NCBI RefSeq assembly: GCF_950023065.1
Contig: NC_088679.1
Span: 53,506,001 to 53,570,000, forward strand
Origin: Planococcus citri
Taxonomy: Eukaryota; Arthropoda; Insecta; Hemiptera; Pseudococcidae
DNA length: 64,000 nt
Direction of reading: 5' to 3'
Shown here piece after piece: positions 13,823-24,782 of this stretch (position 1 is its first letter; each line of letters starts with the position of its first letter). The notes beneath the pieces are model-generated. The model was not told the DNA's origin, ran no database searches, and saw only the letters and a list, made by a program, of their open reading frames with translations. The translations under genes and the position numbers were made by a program.

Positions 13823-15027
13823 TAGCCCAGTCAAATAGCAGAAAAAAATGGGCGAACTCAAACATAATTGCAAACAAAGGTTTTCTTGGTGAATATTGTC
13901 TAGGGTGGTGTGCTGAACAACATACTAAAAGTCCCCGCCCCTACCCCACGAGCAACCCCCCCACAGTGGATCAAAGCCCCCCACAATCAGTTTTTCATCA
14001 AGAACTCCTGAAATATTGAATTTTGAGTAAAATGAGCCCAGCGATCATTTCATCTCCTCCCCAATGCCTATCAAATGAGCTATCGACCAACTCCCTAGCC
14101 TCAAGAGGGGTGGTGCTACGACCCCTCAAAGTGACGTGATTTTAATATTTTTACATTTTATGACTTGCATACTTGTAACCTGTTCTTATTGATAAAATGA
14201 AGTCAAACTTGGGGAATGGGATTCTTTTGGGAGCTAGAGGGTCAAAGTTGAAAATTACAGAAAGGTCATTTTTTTGGAGGGACATAACATGACCTCAAAT
14301 GGATGAAAAGGGTCCAAAATCATACAATCGGACAGTACCCTATCTGTGATCAACATATCCAAATTTCAGCTTTCTAGGTCATCTCCACCCCCATTTAAAG
14401 CGAAATTAAGCTAAAAATCCCCTTATTTTGCCCCTATTTTCGGTTTTTTCCATCTTAAAAGGAGTGGGGATGACCTAATAGGAAGCTAAAATTTGGATAT
14501 ATGGATCACAGATAGGGTACTGTCCGATGGTATGATTTTGGACCCTTTTCATCCATTTGGGGTCATGTTATGCCCCTCCAAAAAAATGACCTTTCAGTAA
14601 TTTTCAACTTTGACCCTCTAGCTTCCAAAAGAATCCCATTTCCCAAGTTTGACTTCATTTTATCAATTAGAACAGGTTACAAGTCCCAAATCATAAAATG
14701 TAAACTTATTGAAATCACGTCACTTTGAGGGGTCGTAGCGCCACCCCTCTTGAGGCTAGGGAGTTGGTCGATAGCTCATTTGATAGGTATTGGGGAGGAG
14801 ATGAAATGATCACTGAGTTCATTTTACTCAAAATTCAATATTTCAGGAGTTCTTGATGAAAAACTGATTTTGGGGGCTTTGATCCACTGGGGGGGGGGGG
14901 GGGTCAGCTCGTGGGGTAGGGGCGGAGACTTTTAGTATGTTATTCAGCACACCACCCCAGACAATATTCACCAAAAAAATCGTTGTCTGTAATTATGTTT
15001 GGGTCAAATTGCAGATTGACTGGGCTA
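13823..15027. mobile_element. 1.2-kb near-perfect palindrome (foldback element)
   Basis: The left arm starts TAGCCCAGTCAA and the right arm ends TTGACTGGGCTA (with 1-2 mismatches). Inverted similarity continues nearly unbroken to a short centre around 14405-14455, so the arms are about 580 bp each. Both arms carry matching blocks such as CAAAGTGACGTGATTT (inverted with few changes) and GATAGGGTACTGTCCGAT. A G-run of 15 in the right arm (14889-14903) faces only 7 C in the left, which shows slippage after arm formation. There is no ORF or transposase. A transcript through it would fold into a ~580-bp duplex. Confidence 0.8.
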
Positions 15028-16840
15028 CTATGTAAGATACATAGGTAGATACTTAGAATACGAGTATATATACAGTGCAAAATTACCCTACTGATCAAAA
15101 ATAGGTACCTACCTACGTAGTACGTAGCGTTTTCAAAAATGGTTTAAACTCGAAGGGAACTCTTTCTATTAAAAGTTGCGAAACTGTGAATATGAAAAAA
15201 TCTAAATGCGTGAACGGTGCGACTGTAGGTATTGAAAATTGAAAATCAATGATGCGCGCATATGTGGTACGTTTCTAGTTTTTACTTATACGTATATCGA
15301 AATTTTTCACTACATAAAGACAATAAAGAGGATAGATTTTCCTCGAAATATAATCACCGTCTCTCAGCTTTTATACGGTTGTGTTGGAACCGAAGAACTG
15401 GAAAAATGATAGCAGCTTTTGCTTATATACTCGTAGTAAGTATACGAGGATGGAAATTTGTATACCTTTACCTACCATACACGATAATTACGATTTGAGA
15501 AAAAACATTATCCATCCAACGTACGGTGTTCGGCGTTTTTACGACCAATACTCGTAGTTACGATTATGAATATGATAGGGTTCACACTTCATAGTGTATT
15601 CGCACTCGCACCAGTGTGTGAAAATCATTGTCGATATGAATAATTGTCGCGGAGGTAAACAGCCAACAAAATACGATATGACAGTGAAATTGAATTTCTA
15701 ATGTATGTATGCCCTGTCATTAATGAATGAAACAGTAACGCGTTATCGGAATAATACACGAAGGCGAAATTGGTTTTTGTATTCTTTTTGGTCTTGCTAG
15801 AAATGTATACAGTATAGGTAGGCAATGACCGTCGCAAAATATTATTAGTTTTTTAATAATTCAATATGGTTACTCCGCATCGTGTTAGTATTTTTCGTTT
15901 CCAAGTCATCTGTAAATTGTCATTACGTGACTATTATGCACACCTAGCTACTGGATTATTTAAATTTAATTCTTGTTTTTCACCGCGACTGTGGCACAGT
16001 ATACAATTGGTGTTATAAATCTTGGCGTTGAACGTTTCGCGTGTGGAGCATTTTGCCTTTTTGCCCGAAAGAGGAAAATTAATTAATGATGTATTCGTTA
16101 CACAATTAAAGAGCGAATCATTTTCGCCAATTGTGCGAGACCACGTATACGCGCTTCGGTATACGAAATTCAAAGGATACGCAAATCGGTTTAATTAAAT
16201 TTCTAAAACGTTCGCGATCGTTGTGTTTGTTATCTGCGAGGATTTCCAATAAATTGAAGGAATTCTGCAGTCAAAGTAGTGATTGATTCAATGTTACGGT
16301 ATGAAGGCCAATGGATGGCTTTCTTTCATGTTCTCGATACGGTAGGTAGGTATGTTCGTTCTCATTTGGTGTGAAAAAAATTGAATTGGGTGATATTTTA
16401 ATGAACTTAGGTATATGTGTTCTGAAAGTTGGGTGAGGATAAGATCAGATGATTGAGTTGGGGGGGGGATACTGATCTTACATATTCACTGGGTTTTGTG
16501 GACCAGAGATGAAATGAGTAGGTATTATACCTGCATTGTAACTGAGAAATTTCATCGGGATCATTCAATTAGTTACCGATTTTGTTCATTTATTTGATTA
16601 TTTTTTAATCAGAGTGAAGGAACTTTTAGAACAGTCTCACTCCTGCCTCCAAAAAATCAGCTATTTAAACAAAAAATCCGGAATCCTGCAGAGATTTGAA
16701 TTTTCTCAAAAGTCCAAGAATTGCAACGCATGGGGTCATTATCCTAGAACACACATTCCTGGTCATATTATTTGAATTGTAATTATGTACATTTTAGAGG
16801 TTTAATTTTGGTACACACATAATAAGAGAGAGAAACGATA
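15028..16840. other. Intergenic DNA, no gene seen
   Basis: Short CGAGTA/GGTA-rich stretches and short open frames only. No RNA gene or transposon end is recognised. Confidence 0.5.
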
Positions 16841-16849
16841 TCTTTTAGA

Positions 16850-18240
16850 AGGCCATTTCTTTTGTTGAAAAAATGTATCAAAATCTTACATTGAGTAAGT
16901 GCAGGGCAGCAATTAGATCCTACTTCAACACTAAACCAACGTGGTTTGGAGGCCACTTTCCACCTGAGTGAAAAAAATGTGTTTTTTGACCCCAAATTTT
17001 TTCAAAAAAATTCCCAGCTAAACTTCAGAACTCTCATTTTTGGGTCATATTTCAAACACGTATGTAGGTACCAACCATTTTTGGAGGCAATTTCTGACAC
17101 GTGAGAAAAAATGTGGGTATTTTTAAAGCCCACATTTTTTTCAAAAATCTCGAAATGTAGGTACAATTGAGTAGCTGCAACTTGGGAAATATTATTTTGA
17201 GACCACACTCTGAATACAAACGCAGTTTGGGTATCACTTTCAATATAAGTGAGAAAATGCGTTTCTTCAAAAAAATCCCTCGAAACTTAAATTCCTACCA
17301 AAATGTGTGATTGGACCGCTACAACTATGAGAATTTTCGTTCTAGGTCATATTCTGAATACCAATGCTTTCTGAGGGCCATTTTAGGCACAAGTGAGAAA
17401 AATTGTATTTTTGAACACAAATTTTAAAAAAAATTCTCCAAAATCTCAAAATGTTTTGGGCAGTTACAACTCTGAGAATTTTCGTTCTAGGTTATGTTCT
17501 GAATCCAAACGTGTTTTAATTGGGCCACTTTAGATTCAAGTGAGAAAATTCACATTTTTGGGCACCATTTTTGCGATCGGGTGGTTGTTAAACCTGAAAA
17601 CATTCTTTCGAGAACGTATTCCAACAACCAATGCGTTTTGAAGGTCTTTTTCGACGCGAGTGAGAAAATGTGTGCTTTTAGGGCCGATTTTTTTTTCAAA
17701 AAAAAACCTCAAAATCTCGAAAAGTGCAATTGGGCAGCTACAACTCTGAGAATTTTCACATTAGGTCGTGTTCTAAATCTCAACGCGTTTCTGAGGCCCA
17801 AATGAGACTCGAGTTGGAAAAAGTTAATTTTTTGAGCATCGAGTTTTTTTTCGAAAAAATCTCTCAAAATCTCGAAATGTTTGATCGGGCAGTAACAAGT
17901 CAGAAAATGTTTTTTCTGGATCACCTTTCAACTATCAATTCGTTTTGGATGTCATTTTCGACATGAGGGCGAAGAAGTATGTTTTTTAGGTCCAAATAAA
18001 AAAAAAAATGCTTCAAATTTTTTCTGGGTTACACTCTTACCAATAAAACGAGTTTTAAGGATCAGTTCTGCTTTCTGCTCTGTCATAAGTGAGTAAAAGT
18101 GTGTTAAGTATATTACTTATGAGCTCAATTTTTTTCAAAAAAATGTACTAAAATTTCCAAAAGTGTGATTGAGCAAGAAACTCTATAGGAATTTTTCATT
18201 TAAATCATATTCTCTCCCCCATCTGACAAGCGCTAAAAAA
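16850..18240. repeat. Degenerate ~146-bp tandem repeat array
   Basis: The phrase 'gcagctacaactctgagaa' followed by 'TTTTCNTTCTAGGTCATATTCTGAA', 'AAGTGAGAAAATGTG' and a (C)AATTTTTTTCAAAAAAATC block recurs near 17173, 17319, 17465, 17738 and 17892. Spacing is close to 146 bp or a multiple. Weaker copies extend the array to about ten units. Open frames inside are short and follow the repeat period, so they are not genes. It resembles decayed satellite DNA. Confidence 0.7.
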
Positions 18241-18728
18241 AAGTACTTTTATACCTACCTACATTTGGTTACTTTTTTGAAAAATTTATGCTTCCAAAAA
18301 TCATGCAGTTATTTGCTTTAATAAAATCACAATTTGCTCGCCAAGCTTGATTACCTAATTCAAATGTGGCTATAAACCAGATGTCAATTCAGTTGTTTCA
18401 AAAACAGTTCACGCAATTTTGAATACTTTTAAAAAATTCGAAACCCTGTCAAACCCACAATTTTCCATTTGAGCAACCCAATTTCTCTAGAGCTACGATA
18501 TGGGGCCTTATTCTTCATTTTTAAAAAAATAAACAAAATGAGAAAAATTGATTCCAAAAAATTTACTCTAGAAAATTGTACCTGCAGAACATTTTTATTC
18601 CTTTTAAAATTGTGCAAAATTTATGTAAAATAATGTCATTCATAAATTTATACTACCTAATGAACTTGGCGTACATTTTTTTTTAGAGAGTTTTGAATTA
18701 TTTATTAAAATATTTCATTTCGACTTAG
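18241..18728. other. Intergenic DNA, nothing recognised
   Basis: AT-rich sequence with no repeats or coding signals that I can support. Confidence 0.5.
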
Positions 18729-18839
18729 TCCCTTCAATTCTGAGATTAGGCAAACATGTATACACGAATTCAAGATGGGTTGCCTAGAACCATACTAGCG
18801 AATGAAGAGTTGTTATTTTGTGACTTGGATACCTTCTGC
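18729..18839. repeat. Solo end of the 4-5 kb foldback family
   Basis: This segment aligns by eye with the right end of the 4037-5334 element. It shares CCTTCA..TCTGAGATTAGGCAAACATGTAT, a middle GATGGGTTGCCTA, and TGTTATTTTGTG followed by a decayed GGAYACC end. Only one end is present, so it is a truncated relic. Confidence 0.6.
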
Positions 18840-21250
18840 AAATCTTGTGTACTTTTTCAATTGAGGCATCCATTTAATACTGATTCATTTGTAGCTGTGA
18901 TATCCTTGATCATCTCTAATGTAGCTTAGTCTTTTTGTATCCGTTTTTAATTACATATACGTTGAGAGTGAATTTCTAAACCATTCCTATATGCATCGGC
19001 ATCCTTAAGAAGGCGATTTACACCAAGATAAAATATGTAATTACATCTCGAGCACGATGTTGTAGGTCAGGGGTGAGAGATCGGACTGCATGAACTTCAT
19101 TCGAAAGATCAAAACAGTAAACATTATAGGGATGTAAAGAAATTATTGCCAACGACCCATAAATTAAAAATAATCGCTACTGTTTACTCTCATAATAGTA
19201 GCGCAATTATTTTTCAAAAATTAGAACCGCTAATGCTTACGTCTAATTAGCAAAACGTAAATTTTACGTAACGAAAAAGTCGACTATATCTATAGCACTA
19301 TCACGTACGGTATACTGCACTCGTACTATACGCTAAGCAGTCGTAAATTATTAACCTTATCTACATGTATATATGCATACCACATGTAGTATTATGTACG
19401 CAAAACTATACTAGTTTTCATTATAAATTGTCGAAATAGTTCGCAATATCGAAACGGTTGGGAAAGGTCTCCTATATTTATATGAACTCCCTGTAGACAG
19501 TTCAGATTCAGGTTAACGAATGAGTCTCATTATAAAGCTTTGCTTTCAAACCTTTCCATACTCTTCTCTCAATGAAGATGCTTTTCATAAACGTTAACAG
19601 AGAAAGTTTCAAACCGCGCCTCGATACTCGAAATAATACATCTCATGAACTATACCTACTACGAGTATAGGTAGGTACATACCAAACCCACCTAAATACA
19701 ACCCTCAGTGCTTAGGTTACATAATATACACAGGAAGCACGCTACGAAAATCAAACAAACAAACAATAATATGTAGGGTACGCTAAGGTACTTATATACC
19801 CTACCTACCTATAACAAGGTCCTCGATAAATGAGCCACAATTGAGCTTACCTATATTATTTTGTAAATACCGCAGCAGTATGAACTCGATAGTCTAGAAC
19901 TTTTACCTTCATCGATACTATTTTCCTTCTTTCGAACCATTCATTTAAATGTCTATATCACATTCTTGTTTATCTGTTGGCCTACGCATTCTATACACAC
20001 GGTATAAGTAATAGGTATTTTACACACGACGAAAAAGAAAGAGAGGAAAAAAATCAAACGTTTCTATTACCTACAAGCATCTCGTGCTTCACTCGAAGAA
20101 ATAATTACACGCAATCGGAACGTCATAGATAAACAATATATACACCTTTATATTAGGATTCTCATCGCATAATACCCTCTTCACATCTCGTTTAATCTAG
20201 CTTGATAAAGGAGGATTATTGAAGGTACAAGAATTCGCAATAATACTTGTTCAATGTTCACATAAGCGGCTTAAACAACGAGGACAGCAAACCCGAATTA
20301 AATTAGACCAAATTTGATCATATTACGAGTAGAACGCGTAACGCAACCGTGGTTAGTTTTGAAAATCTAAAATCCGCCTGCCTGCGCCGCCTTTGCCTTC
20401 GCAGCGTCTCACTTTCGACGTCCGTCGTTCTTCGCGCGGTGCACTTTTTCAAGTGTCAAAAAGCGTTATCCATTTCCAGATTATCATCCCGATTCGCACA
20501 TTGCAGCGTGGAATGCCAGCTGAAATGCTTAAAAAGCATTTTACACGTCGTAGTTCAACGAGGACTTTTCAAATGCATAAATTCGAAACCACTAACTTAC
20601 CATAGCTGGAAATAAATGAGTAAAAGAAGTCATTTTTAAAAATTCAAATCCAACTCTCGTAGAAGAATTTCATCGCGTAATTTCTATTGATATAAAAACA
20701 GCTCCTTCCTTTTTCCTTCGGTTTTTTCCTCTTTTTTTGTGGAGCTTACCTAATGAAGCGTTAAGGCTTTGAAAAATATTAAAAGCAGCCGTACAGTTGA
20801 GGGAAAAGTTCGTCATGGTTGTTGTTCGACATTCCGATCGTAATTGACAGCTGGTTTAAGAGAACAAAAAAATCAAGAAAAAGGAAATATGTATTGCTTC
20901 GGCGATGAAAAAAATAGGAAAGTAATCTAATTATTCGTTGATTCTTGGAAATGATTTTTTTTCTAGTTTGAAAAAGGGAATTCAAAAAACGTTGTGGATT
21001 TTTTTTGAAATTTTTTCACATACGTAGGTACTTATTTTGGAGTCGAAAATGTTGTGATTTCATTCGTGATTTGAACATTTTTTTATTTGGTATACCTAAT
21101 ATTTTATACGTACCTACCTACCTACCTACTCAATCTACGCAATTCTCACGAAATTTCTCTCAAATTCTGAGATTTTTTTCATCAATTTCTGGTGGTTTTC
21201 AATTGTATACCTACATTCATTTTCAATGCCAATTTAACCTGTTTGTACGT
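18840..21250. other. Intergenic DNA, no gene supported
   Basis: Mostly AT-rich. A GC-richer patch at about 20365-20560 has two overlapping open plus-strand frames but no recognisable protein. A short (TACC)n run lies at about 21111-21130. Nothing else can be supported. Confidence 0.45.
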
Positions 21251-22000
21251 TATGACCACTTTTTGGCCCCAGAGATTCCCAAAATTGTGAATAAAAAAAC
21301 AATTTTAGGAACCACTGACTATCGCGTTTTCATGATTTCAACGAAATAAAATATCAGAATTTGACCCAAAATAGCTCAATTTTGAAAGTTCCAGGAAAAA
21401 TCAAATGCAAAATTATCGAGAACTTGCTAGTGTGTTTCAAATGTAAATTCTTCAATTCATTTGAAAAATATGCATACACGTCTTTAGGGGTGCTTAAAGT
21501 AGGGGGCTCTAAAAAAGGTTTAAAAATTACGAAAATACAGGAAACTTAATTAAACGTTTTCATATACACAATTGAATATATACCTCAGACCGTTACGTTT
21601 GGTGCAAATCGCAAGTTTCTAGTTTTCCAGGGGTTCCCAAAATATCAAAATTAAGAAAAATTGGAACACTGGATTTTTGAGTACCAGCGAAAAATTTTGT
21701 TGAGTTCAAAATGTACGAGTAGTAGGATGGAGATATTTCAGATACCAATAAACTGTAAAACGATTTTCAGCGGGGTTCAAAGGGGTAGGTTCAAAATGGT
21801 GGTTCCAAAATTTTCCAAAAATCAAGACTCCTCCAATTTCATCCCTCCGAAGGTCGAAAATAAAAAAAACGTTTATCGGGTTCAAATAAATACCTACATA
21901 TTTTGAGCTAAAAAAGTTTTTAAAAATAATATTCAGTGGTACCTAAAATTCTTTTTTATTCACAAGTTTGGGAACCCCTGGAGCCCAAAAAGTGGTCATT
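21251..22000. repeat. Foldback relic with ~70-bp inverted arms
   Basis: The left arm at 21251-21322 (TATGACCACTTTTTGG, ATTCCCAAAATTGTGAATAA, TTTTAGGAACCACTGA) matches the reverse complement of 21930-22000. The DNA between the arms is weakly similar in inverted orientation and contains no gene. Confidence 0.6.
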
Positions 22001-22169
22001 TTGGGTCCACTAACCATGGAATTCGTATTTGGGACATTTAGTACAACATTTTAAGAGTGGTCGAGTAGATAACTGTCTGGGCCAAAAAAATGGCCTAATC
22101 GCAACTCCTCATTTCATCAAATTGACAGATATTTTATGGAATTTCAACAAATTTTTAAGCGTTTATTTT

Positions 22170-22757
22170 TGCGCTGTCTGCCTGTCTAGTCTCTCAAGGT
22201 GGTCTTTGTGTCTGTCTGGCTTCCCAAAGTCGTCTGTCTCCTTGTCTAGTATCTTGAGACCATTGATCCGTCTGTTTGGCTTCTCAAGGTTGTCTTTCTG
22301 CCTGTCTGTTTGTCTGACCTCTGAAGGCCATCGACCCGTGTGCCAGGACTCTCAAGGTCATTGACCTGCTTGCCTAGATTTCCAAGGCCACCTATCTATC
22401 TGCTGATCTGTCTGCTTGTCCGTCCGTCTGGTCTGTTAAGGTCATTGACCCAACTGTCCGGCTTTTCATGGTCACCCTTCTGCCTGACTGGCCTCTCAAG
22501 GTCGTTGGTTTTTTTTGTCTGGCCTCCAAAGGCATTGACTTGTCTGACTGGTCTCTCAAGGTCATCTGTCTACCTGTCTAGCTTCTCAAGTTTGTCTGCA
22601 TGCCTATCTGGCTTCCCAAGATCCTGTCTGTCTCCTGGCTGTCTGTCTGTCTGTCTGTCTGTCTGTCTTTCTTTCTGACCTACCAAGGTCATTTACCTGT
22701 GTTTTTGAACTCTGAAAGTCACTGACACACGTGCCTGCCTTCCAAGGTTGTCTATAT
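22170..22757. repeat. Degenerate TCTG/CTCAAGG-rich minisatellite
   Basis: Units of roughly 40-45 bp repeat 'TGTCTGGCTTCTCAAGGTCATTGACCTG' with many substitutions. A purer TCTG microsatellite lies at about 22641-22674. The long plus-strand frames here are by-products of the repeat. The array ends about 190 bp from the left LTR of the retrotransposon. Confidence 0.75.
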
Positions 22758-22942
22758 TGCCTGTTCACGGATTTTGCAGCGGTAAAGCTGTCGTTTCAAT
22801 AGCTGTAGGTATCTAACGATTTTTTTAAAAACAGGGTGAGGGAGAGAGGGAAGTGCTCTATCGTCGTGATTGAGTACTCTAAACAGCTCTATATTGAAGA
22901 TGATTTATCCTTCAACTTAATTTTTGCTCATTTCGGCTGCAT

Positions 22943-22946
22943 ATAC
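22943..22946. repeat. Target-site duplication, left copy (ATAC)
   Basis: ATAC directly precedes the left LTR and is repeated directly after the right LTR. Four-base duplications are typical of Ty3/gypsy integrases. Confidence 0.85.
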
Positions 22947-23412
22947 TGTAAATATAATGATATTAAGTACCACTTGGTGATACTGCATAAGCTGAATACT
23001 CTGAGAATATTACTTACCCCGGCCAAAGGCTATACCAATTATATCACACAATAAGTAAAATGTAGTCACGTGTAAGACACTATGTATTAAACGTAAGAGA
23101 ATAAACACAATTAAATACCTTTGAAAGGTTTTTAGTATCAACACGATACTTTACACTTAACACTAATTACTTATAATTAAACACAATTAAAACTAATATA
23201 ATACGCTTTCTTGCCAATTATGGCTATAATACACCACCGAGATTATACCGCGTCGACACGTCCGATCACTACGTACCTCAACAATATAACAATCGGCCGC
23301 AGCGCCGCTCCGTGGGCTTGTAGCCCTGTGTCGCGACGCGTGATCAGTGTTACCAACACATATACTTAATCCTATATAACCCTTACAGGTCCGGCATATC
23401 TCCCCTCTATCA
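22947..23412 (-). repeat. 3' LTR
   Basis: This is the 466-bp LTR at the downstream end in transcription direction, identical to 39581-40046. On the coding strand it runs TGATAGAGGGG...ATATTTACA. It carries a TATATAGG stretch near its start (candidate TATA box) and a GTAAGT donor near its end. I see no canonical AATAAA; the polyadenylation signal is unclear. Confidence 0.95.
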
Positions 23413-24782
23413 TATGCCCCTTCGTGGCTTTACTCAATGAGTATAACCAGTCGTGGAAAGCACGGATCAGAGAGAGAAAGATATGTCGGAGCTGTAAGGC
23501 TGGTCCCTGTGGGAGCAGTCTCTGCCCCTCGTGGTGTTCCACTGCGGGAAATTCGAGGCAGAGTAAATCCAATTTTAGCCCACTGTGCACGTAGCAATCC
23601 CCCCGAAGCTCCCCTTCGCGACCCTGCACCACCCGCGGTCGCATCCGAAGATACGAGCAACGAATAAGGACAGAATACACGAAGTTGAAAACATCGGGTA
23701 AGTATGTACTATCTAGCGACAGAATACAAAAATAAAGACTTTTTCCCTATTCTACTTAATTTTTTCAAACTCCCGAATCAAAACGGATTGACAAGACAAA
23801 GTCGAAGAAGCGAACCGAAAGTTGGATGCTGTGCATCAAAGTTGAAGGTACTTGTCGTCTACCTGTGGTAGTGAGTCGTGTCGAAACTCGAGTGTGAAAA
23901 AATTACAAAAAACTTAGAACTTCTAAAAATTAAACATTTTACAAAATACATAGAATAGGACTGTTCGATGCGTCAAAAATACACAACTTATGAAGATAAA
24001 AAACAACTGTCCAAAATTACGCATCGTGAAAACAAATTGTCAAATCTTACAAAATAAAACTAAATCTAATCAGTCCTTTCGAAAACAAAATTATAGATAA
24101 ACAAAAATTAATCAGTCTGTGACCGAATAAAATTACATGTAATCAAATTATAACAATCAGCACAAAATATCAATCGAAAAATGCAACGTAGTGGATTAAT
24201 AATCGAATTATCGAACCAAAATACAGATGATTATCGTCGGATGTTAAAGTTGACTTCTTCGAATACAGATAACGACGTTGAAATAAAACGTTGGCGGAAT
24301 GTTACCTCGCCTTGGTTGCGATGATGCCAAGTCAGTGGCGACTACGATGATATTTCGACGATTGCTGTTGAGAAAGTTTATTAATAAGGTACCCTGTGGG
24401 TAATTTTTACAAAATGTCAATTTGATATCGCTGCGCGATTAGGTTAAAAAGTGATTTCGACTCATTTTTTGCACTTTTACATTAGTCCACTCGATTTTGG
24501 AAAATTAAACAAAGTTCAAAACTACGAAAAATGAATAAGACTTCGAGTGGAAGATTTTTTAATGAAAATTCTGGTGAAATAGGTCCCTAGGTTCAAACCT
24601 TTTTTGAATTTATCAGTACCTACTTTTATTCGGATAGGTACTGGTACCTACAATTTGGAAATTGAAATTATATTTCAAAAATGGTCAAAATTTCTATCTT
24701 TTCTGAGTCGTACGTAGTTGTTACTTTTCACCAGATTTTATGTATTAGACTGTGTCTACGTCGTGTTTACGATTGTATCGTA
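23413..24782 (-). other. 3' untranslated region of the element, with weak purine tract
   Basis: About 1.37 kb lies between the RING ORF stop and the 3' LTR. A short purine run GAAGGGG at 23417-23423 (coding strand), four bases before the LTR, is the only candidate polypurine tract and is shorter than usual. Frames here start with GTG or TTG only and are not called. The part near 23437-23650 is GC-richer than the rest. Confidence 0.5.

Noticed and set aside
17581..17966. Open frames on both strands in the 17-18 kb region
   Set aside because: Overlapping frames on both strands repeat with the ~146-bp array.
20349..20615. Possible host exon in a GC-richer patch
   Set aside because: Two overlapping frames with no recognisable protein and no consistent splice-site pair.
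22029..22678. Two ~110-codon plus-strand frames
   Set aside because: They follow the TCTG/CTCAAGG minisatellite period and are repeat by-products.
23372..23680. 102-codon minus-strand frame next to the 3' LTR
   Set aside because: It begins with GTG, runs into the LTR, overlaps other open frames and resembles no protein.
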